Shown: positions 23,006-31,518, counted from the stretch's first letter. The stretch: DNA of 33,339 bases from Candidatus Omnitrophota bacterium (GCA_023229385.1 JALNZI010000012.1:1-33339), one strand, 5' to 3'. The notes: generated from the letters alone by a model not told the origin. Translations and numbers: made by a program.

Positions 23006-23752
23006 TTATAGAAATTTTAAATTATTTATCGGGTTATTTTTTATACACTTCCCCCATTTGTATTTTGCATATTCATGACAATTTGATTCAATTATTTTTT
23101 TATTGGGTGAAGTAGTACCAATTGAACCAAAATGGTAAAAATGACAATTGAATGTTCTTTTCATTTGCAACCCCCACAAATGTGCTTTTAGAAAAAAATC
23201 CCAATCAACAACCCAAGGCCCCGGATAATTTTCATCCCATCCTCCAAGTTTAATATAATCAATTTTAGACATAAATATTGGAAGTGTAAAGCCTTCATTT
23301 GTTATAAGAGAATGTGAAATAGATAATTCTTTATCTAAAAATTCATCTAAATTAAAATCCACCGGAGTACTTCCAAAATCTTTAATAATAAATTGTTTAA
23401 ATATGCTTGGTCTTGGTTCTATTTGATTTGGTGATATAATACAATCGGGGTTGTATATTTCGTTTAATCTAATATCCCACCTCCACGGAAACACGTTATC
23501 ATCATTGACAATTAATATCTTTTCATTTGTTGCATTATATACACCCAAATTAGTTGCTTTTGCTAATCCAACATTAGTTTCTAAATTAAGAATATTGACT
23601 TTGTATTTATCGAGTACTTCTTTGTTTTCATTATAAAAACCATCAACAACAACAATAATTTCATTATCATCATCTTGACTCTGAAATATTGATTTTAAAC
23701 ACAAATCCAATGCTTCTGGTTCTCTATAAGTGGGAATAATTACAGAAATCAT
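23006..23752 (-). CDS. GT2-family glycosyltransferase
   Basis: 248 residues, GT-A fold: MISVIIPTYREPEAL at the start, GLAKATNLGV near 62-71, and a metal-binding IVNDDN near 79-84. WVVDWDFFLKAHLWG near 181-195 is the acceptor-side Asp motif. It transfers a sugar from a nucleotide donor. It lies at the end of a chain of overlapping glycan genes and 72 bp before the tail-fibre gene, which suggests decoration of the virion or tail (inference). Confidence 0.85.
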   Translation of the reverse strand: MISVIIPTYREPEALDLCLKSIFQSQDDDNEIIVVVDGFYNENKEVLDKYKVNILNLETNVGLAKATNLGVYNATNEKILIVNDDNVFPWRWDIRLNEIYNPDCIISPNQIEPRPSIFKQFIIKDFGSTPVDFNLDEFLDKELSISHSLITNEGFTLPIFMSKIDYIKLGGWDENYPGPWVVDWDFFLKAHLWGLQMKRTFNCHFYHFGSIGTTSPNKKIIESNCHEYAKYKWGKCIKNNPINNLKFL

Positions 23753-24444
23753 ATCTTACTCCAATCTATATTTGGTGAAATGAATTGTCTTTCACAATGT
23801 GTACTATAACCGGGAATCGGTGATATTAAATTTGATCCTAGATTCCACAAGTCAAGAAATTTGGTGTGGTCGTATCCATCGTGTGTAAATTCGGGACTAC
23901 TGTATTTTATGTGGGTGTTCCAATGTTTTTTAAAGGTAGACCATAATGCTGCATATGTATTACAAGTTGAAGGAGTTGTTCTCCAATGACAAGATTTACT
24001 TACTAATATTTTTGATTGTAAGTTATCATATATTGGAAGAAAATATTTATCTGGGTGGTCATATAATGTAACATAATCTACATTTGTAAAAGTATCAAAT
24101 GCTTCAAATAATATATCACACCAATAAGAAATATGCATATAGTCATCTTCAACTATATATATAATATCATCATCATTTGGATTCGTACTTTTGATATAAT
24201 TCAATGCAAACAATAAACTTGTTGCATCATTTCCTCCGGTAAATTCAATTATTTTTTCATTATCATTGAATTGAAAATGATGATTAGCAACAGTTCCGTC
24301 CAGTAATATAGTTAAATCTATATCGGGTTTTTCATTTGTAATCGATTGATAACAATTTTCATACGAAAACCAGTCTGGTCTTACTCCTCGTTTTCTTTTA
24401 TTCGCTCCGTTCCATTCACGGAGAAATACTTTAATTTTATTCAT
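23749..24444 (-). CDS. Glycosyltransferase-like protein, GT-A type
   Basis: 231 residues with IIYIVEDDYMH near residues 93-103, the acidic metal-site pattern of GT-A enzymes. The start (KVFLREWNGANKRKRGVRP) and the ending with STHCERQF resemble hypothetical glycosyltransferases of phage and bacterial surface clusters. It overlaps the GT2 gene by 4 bp. Donor and acceptor unknown. Confidence 0.7.
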   Translation of the reverse strand: MNKIKVFLREWNGANKRKRGVRPDWFSYENCYQSITNEKPDIDLTILLDGTVANHHFQFNDNEKIIEFTGGNDATSLLFALNYIKSTNPNDDDIIYIVEDDYMHISYWCDILFEAFDTFTNVDYVTLYDHPDKYFLPIYDNLQSKILVSKSCHWRTTPSTCNTYAALWSTFKKHWNTHIKYSSPEFTHDGYDHTKFLDLWNLGSNLISPIPGYSTHCERQFISPNIDWSKI

Positions 24445-25099
24445 GACATATCCAATTACTGTTAACTAATAATGATTTAATCGGTGAAAGATCTTTATCA
24501 AATGGTTTTCTGGGATATAAATGTAAATTATCCAATTTTAAAAATTCAATGATATAAAACAAAGCAGTTGAAACCGTGTGTATTTCGTTTGCTTGTTCCA
24601 ATACTCCACACCAATCTAATAAAGTAAATCCATCAATATAATTTTGTTTTATTATTCTCAAATCAGTATTTACGCTTATATCAATTTTATAATTATATTT
24701 ATCTTCTGCAAAATTATTGTTAATAAAGATAAATTCATCATTTGGTTTAATATCAAGTAATTCCCTTAATTCATTTTCTTTTTTATAATTTCTATCAAAA
24801 TACATTTGTCTCCATATATTTAGGTCTGCATCTAATAATTTGTATTTTGATTCCATACAATCGACTGCATCATGCACATATGACAAAGAATCTTTAAAAG
24901 GAATAGTTGAATCAAATACGACTGATTCCGATTGTTTAATAAATGTTACATTTGGTATTTGAATATAATCTTTTATCCATATATATTTATCAATTACTGG
25001 CCAGACTATTTTATCATATTGTAATGAAAACAATCTTACTAATGGACTGATAAATAATATATCACCAATCCCAAACGGTTGGTCAATTTTAACTGTCAT
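24437..25099 (-). CDS. GT-B-like protein related to heptosyltransferases (GT9-like)
   Basis: 220 residues. The opening FGIGDILFISPLVRLFSLQY matches the GDxLxxxPLxR start of ADP-heptose transferases. The second half has an EIHTVSTALFYIIEFLKL stretch, like the nucleotide-binding SxxxH/D region of GT9. It is shorter than the usual 320-350, so it may be a reduced form. It overlaps both neighbours. Confidence 0.6.
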   Translation of the reverse strand: MTVKIDQPFGIGDILFISPLVRLFSLQYDKIVWPVIDKYIWIKDYIQIPNVTFIKQSESVVFDSTIPFKDSLSYVHDAVDCMESKYKLLDADLNIWRQMYFDRNYKKENELRELLDIKPNDEFIFINNNFAEDKYNYKIDISVNTDLRIIKQNYIDGFTLLDWCGVLEQANEIHTVSTALFYIIEFLKLDNLHLYPRKPFDKDLSPIKSLLVNSNWICHE

Positions 25100-25998
25100 A
25101 TGATTTGATCAATCCATCTTGTTATTTCTTCGCTGATTTGTCGGTTTATATCATGTCTACAAACAAATTCATTTAATTCTTTGATTTGATTAAAAAAATC
25201 ATCTTTTTTTTCTTTTGTCTTTTTTAATTCGTCATACATTTTTTTGATACCACAGTTCCATCCAATGAGATTATATCCAACTGTATCATAAAATAACCAT
25301 GGGGGTATACCAAAATAATGACCGAATGGTGCACCATTGTTTATTCTTATTTGTACTTTGTGTACACCCAATTCGTTTATGTATGTACATATGTTTTGTA
25401 ATGTGTATGCTTTTTTATAAACACAATTGATTTGTTTTGGCAATGATTCATAAATCAAATATCGTTTAACAACGGTTATCAAATCTTCTATATAGAAAAA
25501 ATCCATTAATTTATCTTGGTGTATAATCATATCTTCATGATTAATATATCTCAATAAATTTGCTTTGATAAATCTTGTATCTAATTCATCAGAACCAAAT
25601 ACTGCAAACAATCTGAGATTATAAAAATTGGGAGTTTTAGTTATAATATTTGCAATTATTTTTTTACTTAATCCGTATGGCTCTTTGTCTTTGTAGATTT
25701 CGGCACCCGACCCAAAACTGATAAACTTACCGAAATGTTCTTTATTGTAGAATAGATTGTAAAACATTGCTAAATTTTGATCCAATATACTTATATCATC
25801 TTTTTTTAATCTGCTACCACCTGTACAAGCACAATGTATTACTACATCAAAGTATTTATCTGATAAATATTTACTTGTTGTAATATAATCAGTTAAATCA
25901 AAATCATCTCTTGATATAGCAGTTACATCATATTCGGATAATCCTTTGACTAAATTTCTTCCAATAAAACCCTTACTTCCTGTTATTAATATTTTCAT
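25096..25998 (-). CDS. NAD(P)-dependent extended SDR (epimerase/reductase)
   Basis: 300 residues. The Rossmann GSKGFIGRNL at 7-16 (GxxGxxG), DFDLTD near 37-42, a serine-containing SFGSGAEIY and YGLSKK (YxxxK) near 116-121 identify an extended short-chain dehydrogenase. The last third ends in a helical tail. In the pathway it may reduce a 4-keto sugar or a ketone branch, the role of YerF or RmlD type enzymes; which one cannot be said. It overlaps both neighbours by 4 bp. Confidence 0.8.
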   Translation of the reverse strand: MKILITGSKGFIGRNLVKGLSEYDVTAISRDDFDLTDYITTSKYLSDKYFDVVIHCACTGGSRLKKDDISILDQNLAMFYNLFYNKEHFGKFISFGSGAEIYKDKEPYGLSKKIIANIITKTPNFYNLRLFAVFGSDELDTRFIKANLLRYINHEDMIIHQDKLMDFFYIEDLITVVKRYLIYESLPKQINCVYKKAYTLQNICTYINELGVHKVQIRINNGAPFGHYFGIPPWLFYDTVGYNLIGWNCGIKKMYDELKKTKEKKDDFFNQIKELNEFVCRHDINRQISEEITRWIDQII

Positions 25999-26381
25999 TT
26001 TATAAACGTTTTTAATTGTCTAATCGTATTTAATTTTGATTTGGTATTCCCAAATTCAAGTGCTTTATCATCAATATATATATCTGCCATAACCTTTGGA
26101 CTTGATCCTGATAATTTAATTTGATTTGGAATATTTTCATTAATAGAATCAAAATCTAATCCTTTTTTCTTACACCAATCAATTGCTTCTGTTAAACATG
26201 GGTATTGTTCATTATCACCTCGATTTGTCCATAATATTAATTTATGACCATTTTGTTTTAAATCAATTAATATGTTCATTAAACAAATGTGATATGTGTT
26301 CTGTTTTCCGATTTTAGGAAATTTGTTTTCACAAAGTACCCCATCAAAATCTACTGCAATAATTAATTTTTTATCAGTCAT
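25995..26381 (-). CDS. HAD-family phosphatase, 128 residues
   Basis: Motif I VDFDGVLCE near 11-19, then LILWTNRGD near 49-57 (motif II) and SPKVMADIYIDDKA near 94-107 (motif IV) are seen. A cap is absent. Small HAD proteins of this form occur in bacterial and phage sugar clusters and may remove phosphate from a sugar phosphate. Substrate unknown. Confidence 0.8.
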   Translation of the reverse strand: MTDKKLIIAVDFDGVLCENKFPKIGKQNTYHICLMNILIDLKQNGHKLILWTNRGDNEQYPCLTEAIDWCKKKGLDFDSINENIPNQIKLSGSSPKVMADIYIDDKALEFGNTKSKLNTIRQLKTFIK

Positions 26382-26416
26382 GATTATAATTCAGTTTTGT
26401 CATTCGTCTATCCTTT

Positions 26417-27475
26417 TTAAAATAAATTGATTAGTCCAGAATTTTTATCGGTCATAGTTGTTTTTGTGTCCCATATCAAATGTTTATCAATGTTGGATTC
26501 AACTAAATCGGTTGCTATATAAATTGCAGTATCATCAACACAACCTTTTATTATTTTTCTTGCATAAGAACCGATTGCTACTCCATTAAAATGTACACCC
26601 ATATCTTGTGCTAATGATTTGGTCAATGAATTTGTTCCACCAGATAATATCAAGTATATATTATTATCAAATTCTTTATTTATAATATCTGCCATGGCAA
26701 CAGTTTGGAGGGTTGAATTAAATGTACCACCACCACCACTCATTGGAATACCATCTGCTTGTATTATTAATTTATCACCGGAAATTTTTCTTGCTTCTTC
26801 AATTCTGTACTTGAGATTAACATTATCAAGATTTATTCTATCCAAACACAAAGAATTAAAATTATTTGGATTAATTGAATTTATGAGTTCCCATTCTAAC
26901 AATGAATCTCGATGTTCTCCAATAGCAGCATGTAATTCAATCAATTCTGCACCCGATTCTAAACATTGTAGTAAATTTTCCTTTAGTAATTTTCTATCAT
27001 CATATCTATATGATATAACGGAATCCGTATTACATATATTACTACATTTTCCGCAACCAATACATAATTTAGTATCAACCAGATAATCAGTTCCCCATGA
27101 CACCAAACGTTTGGTATCAATAGCTTGGGTTGGACAAATTGATAAACATTTTCCACATTCTTCACAACTGTTAGTATCTATATATGCTTTTCTTACATGA
27201 GGATCACCGGGCATACCAACACTGACCATAATATACGGTCTGGTTTTTATAGTAATGTCATATAAAGAAGCATTTGTATATGCTAATTCAATACCTTCAA
27301 TTGCTACTTTTACTACATCAACATTAGCAGATACATCTATTATTGTTGCTCCTGCTAATGTATATATATAAGATAATCGTTTAACTTGATCAATGTCTTC
27401 ATTACCTGCTCCACAAATTATTTTAAAAACTTGTCCCTGATCTAATAATGATTTTAATATTTCGTATCTATTCAT
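26417..27475 (-). CDS. LdpA-like 4Fe-4S protein
   Basis: 352 residues from ATG 27475 (the earlier ATG at 27505 overlaps the preceding gene by 38 bp). The N-terminal FKIICGAGNEDIDQVKRLSY and AGATIIDVSANVDVV resemble cyanobacterial LdpA, a light-dependent-period redox protein. Two ferredoxin motifs follow: CEECGKCLSICPT near 105-117 and CIGCGKCSNIC near 136-146. The C-terminal TIM-barrel-like half has ADGIPMSGGGGTF and LILSGGTNS. LdpA itself is not an enzyme of known reaction; here it is read with the aldolase, so a redox or electron-transfer role in sugar synthesis is inferred. Confidence 0.75.
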   Translation of the reverse strand: MNRYEILKSLLDQGQVFKIICGAGNEDIDQVKRLSYIYTLAGATIIDVSANVDVVKVAIEGIELAYTNASLYDITIKTRPYIMVSVGMPGDPHVRKAYIDTNSCEECGKCLSICPTQAIDTKRLVSWGTDYLVDTKLCIGCGKCSNICNTDSVISYRYDDRKLLKENLLQCLESGAELIELHAAIGEHRDSLLEWELINSINPNNFNSLCLDRINLDNVNLKYRIEEARKISGDKLIIQADGIPMSGGGGTFNSTLQTVAMADIINKEFDNNIYLILSGGTNSLTKSLAQDMGVHFNGVAIGSYARKIIKGCVDDTAIYIATDLVESNIDKHLIWDTKTTMTDKNSGLINLF

Positions 27476-27902
27476 TCGTTGGTTTATTTTTGTTATACCA
27501 ATCAATTAAATATAAAATATTTGAATAAGCGATGTCAATATCACCCAAACCGAACCCAATTTCATACGCCATTCGATATTGTGGTAAATAACAAATTGTG
27601 GCACAAAATGTTAATCCGTATTTGGTGGTTCTATTCAAAAATTCAACCCAAACTTCCATTAATTTATTCCAACTCAAATTAAAATTTAATTGATTAGGAA
27701 GTTTCCAACTTAAAGAATCATCTGGTGTTTTTGAACAACACCAACAAGTATCAAAATCATCGGGATAATACGAGGTTGAACTTTCGTCTACTGGCGATAT
27801 TTCAATAATTAATTTATCTGGATCAATTGTGTAATGTGAAAATTTATATCCCATAAATTCAGCGATCAATTTATTCCCATTTACAATTTCTTCTTGTGTC
27901 AT
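27468..27902 (-). CDS. Small phage protein, 144 residues
   Basis: It begins MTQEEIVNGNKLIAEFMGYK and has NLSWNKLMEVWVEFLN in the middle. Both features belong to a small protein family frequent in Bacteroidetes phages (recalled as the phage alpha-beta-alpha sandwich type). A CWCC metal-site-like motif is near residues 53-56. Its location between the aldolase and LdpA genes looks like an insertion of a phage-core gene in the sugar operon. Confidence 0.65.
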   Translation of the reverse strand: MTQEEIVNGNKLIAEFMGYKFSHYTIDPDKLIIEISPVDESSTSYYPDDFDTCWCCSKTPDDSLSWKLPNQLNFNLSWNKLMEVWVEFLNRTTKYGLTFCATICYLPQYRMAYEIGFGLGDIDIAYSNILYLIDWYNKNKPTNE

Positions 27903-28660
27903 GATCTTTGTTTTAGCAATTCGATTCTTTCTGATAACTCTTTTTGGTTTCGCTCACCAACTTGTGATTTGTATTTTAACCAATCAATTTCAAAATTCAA
28001 TACTTGTTGTAATACTTCGTCCAAACATTCAACATTGTGTTTATTTAATTTTATCACAACGTTTCTTGTCTCTATGTTATGTAAATAGTTCAAATTGTAC
28101 AACTCTTTGATAAAATCAATGCTTTTTGATGAAATATTTCCACCAAGTGTAACTTGTAAATTTGTATTTTTGAGTTTAAGTAATGTAGATGTTACAATTG
28201 CATTTATTATATTTCCATCAACCGTTGATTTACTTAATCCAAGTGATTTGGTTAAATCCGATCTTCCTATAATAATACCAGTTAAATAATCAACTGATTC
28301 AGAATCAATAATATTAGATAAATTCAATACAGTTGTTTTACTTTCACACACAAAGTATAATTTAGTAGTATTAAATTGTTTTGCATAATCAATGAATTTT
28401 TTCAAAGCAAATGGTGTTTCAACCATTGGTGCAATAATATTATCCACACCAAGTTGTACACAGTTATTAATATCAGATTTTGCTTCACATCCTCCAATTT
28501 TAACAAATAATTCTAAACCACATAACTCAGTGATTCGTCGCATTGTTATAACATCATTCAGTAATACACCTTCATCTTCAAATGATTGTTTGATACCAAT
28601 GATGTTATAACGATTTGACAGTTGTTCTAATTGTTTGATTAAATTATTCATTTTATTCAT
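27899..28660 (-). CDS. HpcH/HpaI-type aldolase
   Basis: 253 residues, a TIM-barrel class II aldolase of the HpcH/HpaI (citrate lyase-like) fold. The landmarks are GIKQSFEDEGV near residues 22-32 (where the family holds KxxxEx), CVQLGVDNIIAPMVET near 88-103 (the family's GAxGIVxPMVE), and IIIGRSDLTKSLG near 144-156 (GxxDLxxSLG). The family condenses or cleaves 2-keto acids with aldehydes. It overlaps the next gene (ATGA). The promoter at 28702 precedes it. Confidence 0.75.
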   Translation of the reverse strand: MNKMNNLIKQLEQLSNRYNIIGIKQSFEDEGVLLNDVITMRRITELCGLELFVKIGGCEAKSDINNCVQLGVDNIIAPMVETPFALKKFIDYAKQFNTTKLYFVCESKTTVLNLSNIIDSESVDYLTGIIIGRSDLTKSLGLSKSTVDGNIINAIVTSTLLKLKNTNLQVTLGGNISSKSIDFIKELYNLNYLHNIETRNVVIKLNKHNVECLDEVLQQVLNFEIDWLKYKSQVGERNQKELSERIELLKQRS

Positions 28661-28701
28661 GATCGTGTATTACTATCACATCAATATTTTCATTTATCCT
28701 A

Positions 28702-28733
28702 CAAAAATAAAACAAAAATATCATCTTTCCAAA
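28702..28733 (-). promoter_or_regulatory. Bacteroidetes-type promoter heading the long glycan-tail-lysis unit
   Basis: TTTG (28730-28733), 20 bp, TATTTTTG (28702-28709), then GTAGGATAAATGAAAA. The next gene is the aldolase (28660). No other member of this promoter family is visible until 15.8 kb, so it may drive genes down to the spanin-like gene unless a different late promoter exists near 22.95 kb. Confidence 0.85.
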
Positions 28734-28734
28734 T

Positions 28735-30477
28735 TTATTTTAAATAAATGGGAATAATCATTTCTTGTTCGTATTCTTCTTTACTCAAAAATGGATGCAT
28801 ATTTTCGAGTGGTTGTGCTACAATTGTTCCATCTTCTTTTTGTAAACTTGCATTTGTTGGATATATTTGTTCGTCGTTAGGTGTAAGTACTTCGCAAATA
28901 AAACCAACCCCAGAGTTAATAAAACAAGATAAATTGAAATTTAAATCATTGTGATCTGTTATAGTAAAAGATGGAATATTATAGGCATATGAAATATGAT
29001 TCAATTCTGGGAATGATACACCCGTTGCTTCATTCATACCTGTATAATTTTTATTGAAGAATTTAGTTTGAGTATTTTTAATAGTCAAATAACCACCATT
29101 ATTAATAACAAATATTTTAATCGGTAAATTATATTGTACAATTGTTTGTAATTCCTGTATATTGAATTGAAATGATCCTTCACCAACTACTACAATTGTC
29201 TTTGTTTTTTTATCTGCTAATGCTACTCCGATAGCAGCAGGTATTGCAAACCCCATTTCACCTTGTGATGCAGGAAATATTAATTTGTTATTTGATAGTG
29301 CTTGAGTCAAAACATAATTTGTAGAACCAGCATCTGTTATTACCGTTGAATCAATATCTTTTGTTATTTCTGATAATTTTTTTGTGAATGAATATAAATT
29401 TAATTCATTAATATCAACTCTATCAAATATATTCCATTTATTTTTCCAATGTTGACATTTTTTTATCCAATCAATTGGTGCATTATAATTTAATGTATAC
29501 GGAAATTTAAAAAATGATTTTAAATCACAAACAATTTGTTTATCAATATGTACAGCTGATTGAATGACATCAACATCAACGGTTATTATTTTTGCTTTTC
29601 TTCCAAACAAAGATGCATCAAATCCGATATTGGATAAGTGCATTGAAGTTCCCAATCCAATAATTAAATCAGAATTAGCAACAGCAAAATTTCCTGCTCG
29701 TGTTCCTTTTAACCCAATTCTTCCTACATATAACGGATGATCTTCCTCCAAAAAATCAGTTCCTAAAATGGTGGTTGCAACAGGTATTTGATAATGTTCG
29801 ATGAAATTTTTAAATTCTTGTTTTGAATTAGATAAATGGATTCCATAACCAGCAATTATAATTGGTCTCGTTGATTTGGATAAATAATCTTCAACTATTT
29901 TAATTGAATTGGGATTGGGTAAAATTCCGGGTGGTGGTGTATAATGTTCTAATTGCTCTTCATCAATTTCAACATGTTGTACATCTAAAGGTACATCAAT
30001 CCAAACTGGCCCAGGTCTTCCGGTTGTACAAAGATAATATGCTTTTTCTAAATCATATGCAATAGAAAGTGGATTAGATATAGTAACTACATATTTTGTT
30101 ATTGATTTTACAATTTCACATATATTTACTTCCTGTATTCCATTCTTTCTTTGACCAAAATGACTTATTTCTTTTTTGTTTGCTTGACCAGATATGACAA
30201 TTAATTTATTACTGTCTTGCCAAGCATCCAGTAAACCGGTTATAACATTGGTACTACCACAACCGGATGTACATACTACTAATCCAGGTTCATTGGTATA
30301 TTTTGAATAACCAACTGCTGCCATTGCAGCTGCTTGCTCGTGATGGTGAAATATTGGTGTAATACTACTTTTGGAAACAACATCATTCAGATACATTGCT
30401 CCTCCACCGACTACTTCATGAGCATATTTTATACCCTTAGATTCTAAAAATTTAAAAATGTAATCTGCTACTCTCAT
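28735..30477 (-). CDS. Thiamine-pyrophosphate enzyme, acetolactate synthase/YerE-like
   Basis: 580 residues, the full three-domain ThDP fold. The N-terminal Pyr domain has FHHHEQAAAMAAVGYSKY with catalytic Glu47. The central domain has an FAD/nucleotide-type Rossmann region (PIIIAGYGIHLS). The C-terminal PP domain carries GEGSFQFNIQEL followed after about 20 residues by NN (GEG replaces the usual GDG). The closest familiar enzymes are AHAS and YerE, which adds an acetyl unit to a 3,6-dideoxy-4-ketohexose. Next to an RfbH-like gene, a YerE role is attractive but inferred. It overlaps a frameshifted gene by 4 bp. Confidence 0.78.
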   Translation of the reverse strand: MRVADYIFKFLESKGIKYAHEVVGGGAMYLNDVVSKSSITPIFHHHEQAAAMAAVGYSKYTNEPGLVVCTSGCGSTNVITGLLDAWQDSNKLIVISGQANKKEISHFGQRKNGIQEVNICEIVKSITKYVVTISNPLSIAYDLEKAYYLCTTGRPGPVWIDVPLDVQHVEIDEEQLEHYTPPPGILPNPNSIKIVEDYLSKSTRPIIIAGYGIHLSNSKQEFKNFIEHYQIPVATTILGTDFLEEDHPLYVGRIGLKGTRAGNFAVANSDLIIGLGTSMHLSNIGFDASLFGRKAKIITVDVDVIQSAVHIDKQIVCDLKSFFKFPYTLNYNAPIDWIKKCQHWKNKWNIFDRVDINELNLYSFTKKLSEITKDIDSTVITDAGSTNYVLTQALSNNKLIFPASQGEMGFAIPAAIGVALADKKTKTIVVVGEGSFQFNIQELQTIVQYNLPIKIFVINNGGYLTIKNTQTKFFNKNYTGMNEATGVSFPELNHISYAYNIPSFTITDHNDLNFNLSCFINSGVGFICEVLTPNDEQIYPTNASLQKEDGTIVAQPLENMHPFLSKEEYEQEMIIPIYLK

Positions 30478-30697
30478 TGTTTGTTCATCTTATAGTATGG
30501 AATTAAATATGTATATTTGCTATCTGACCAATTCTTAATTTGTTCTGCTCTTTCTTTTAAAATTGGTATCAATTCTCTCCAACGTTCTACTGATAAATAT
30601 AATCTCCAAATGTTGTCATCTTTAATCCATTTGGGATACCAACGGAATTTAATTCTCCCACTAATTTATTTGTTATGTTTTCAAACAACAAATTCAT
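30474..30697 (-). pseudogene. Small gene split by a one-base frameshift
   Basis: ATG 30697 reads MNLLFENITNKLVGEL and then leaves frame. The other frame, open to TGA at 30474, reads FRWYPKWIKDDNIWRLYLSV, then ERWRELIPILKERAEQ, and ends KYTYLIPYYKMNKQ. Adding one A at the AAA run (plus-strand ttt at 30648-30650) joins them into a protein of 74 residues. The 3' stop overlaps the next start as ATGA, so the frame was in use. Sequencing error or real decay is open. Confidence 0.6.
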
Positions 30698-30993
30698 GAT
30701 TGACTGAGTGTATGGAGACCAAGCAACTGAATTATGTTTTCATTGTATTTTGAGAACAATTGCAACAATTCATTTTTGTTGTCTTCATCTGCAAATGAAT
30801 TGGTGTATAATTTTGCAATTTCCTTTCTGTTTTGCATCAATATTTCTAATGCATGTTGTAACGGATCATGTTTATGTGATTGATCATTCGCTACAATTGT
30901 AATCGTAAAATCAGATTCACAACAAACATATATACTTTTTATAACAGATTGAATCTCAGTCAAATTATTACTTAAAGACGATTTTGTGTCCAT
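30694..30993 (-). CDS. Unknown 99-residue protein
   Basis: A helical, soluble protein with CCESDFTITIVANDQS near 28-43 and DPLQHALEILMQNRKEIAKL near 51-70. It overlaps the next (frameshifted) gene by 4 bp. No family recognised. Confidence 0.6.
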   Translation of the reverse strand: MDTKSSLSNNLTEIQSVIKSIYVCCESDFTITIVANDQSHKHDPLQHALEILMQNRKEIAKLYTNSFADEDNKNELLQLFSKYNENIIQLLGLHTLSQS

Positions 30994-31063
30994 ATTTTAA
31001 AAACTATTTGCAAAAAAATAAACAAATTATTTGAAATTATATTTATTTAAAATTCAATTATTT

Positions 31064-31162
31064 TTATTGCTTTGACAACAATCCCAATATCAATACACAA
31101 TAAATCAATAGTAAACAGATTTTTATAAGAATATTGGGATTATCCCACCATTTTAATTTCAT
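31064..31162 (-). CDS. Small single-TM peptide, 32 residues
   Basis: ATG 31162 to TAA 31064: MKLKWWDNPNILIKICLLL then IYCVLILGLLSKQ, a basic head and one membrane segment. It lies directly behind a promoter-like sequence at 31181-31211 with the usual spacing. The gene also holds an 11-bp inverted repeat. Confidence 0.5.
   Translation of the reverse strand: MKLKWWDNPNILIKICLLLIYCVLILGLLSKQ
31080..31141. repeat. 11-bp perfect inverted repeat
   Basis: AATCCCAATAT at 31080-31090 and its exact complement ATATTGGGATT at 31131-31141, with a 40-bp loop. It could be a stem-loop or a protein site; the sequence is also inside a small open frame. Confidence 0.6.
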
Positions 31163-31180
31163 AGTTTTTAAATTATTCTA

Positions 31181-31211
31181 CAAAGTAAAGTAAATTCCTG
31201 AGAAAACCAAT
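31181..31211 (-). promoter_or_regulatory. Weak Bacteroidetes-type promoter
   Basis: The sequence GTAGAATAATTTAAAAA follows, as in the strong copies, but the -7 box (TTACTTTG) lacks one base of TAnnTTTG and the -33 is ATTG. It precedes the 32-residue TM peptide. Confidence 0.5.
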
Positions 31212-31212
31212 T

Positions 31213-31461
31213 TCATTTTAAAATTAAATTATTCTTGAGTTGATTCTTGGACAAATCATATTCTACAATGATACTACCATTTTCAGAATGAGTTGTAGTA
31301 ATTTTTATATCGGGACGATGTGGACAGGGCAATGACTCAACCAATCCGATGATTTCTTTTCGGTGCCAATTAATAGAATACAATCGTGCTTCCTCAAAAG
31401 TTGAATATAAACCATGTTTAACTAATGATCTTGCAAGATCATCTGTGCGTTGGTAATTCAT
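31213..31461 (-). CDS. Unknown 82-residue protein
   Basis: It begins MNYQRTDDLARSLVKHGLYS with FEEARLYSINWHRKEI, a helix-turn-helix-sized region that may bind DNA (not shown), and ends lysine-rich. It is behind the promoter at 31487 and separates two groups of sugar genes. Confidence 0.6.
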   Translation of the reverse strand: MNYQRTDDLARSLVKHGLYSTFEEARLYSINWHRKEIIGLVESLPCPHRPDIKITTTHSENGSIIVEYDLSKNQLKNNLILK

Positions 31462-31486
31462 ATTGTTTGTTTTTTAAATTATTCTA

Positions 31487-31518
31487 CAAAAATAAAACAA
31501 AATAATGACAATTCCAAA
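31487..31518 (-). promoter_or_regulatory. Bacteroidetes-type promoter
   Basis: TTTG (31515-31518), 20 bp, TATTTTTG (31487-31494), then GTAGAATAATTTAAAAAA and the 82-residue gene. Confidence 0.88.

Noticed and set aside
26619..27086. Plus-strand 155-codon frame
   Set aside because: Antisense to the LdpA-like gene, which has two complete Fe-S motifs; it has no leader or neighbours on its strand.
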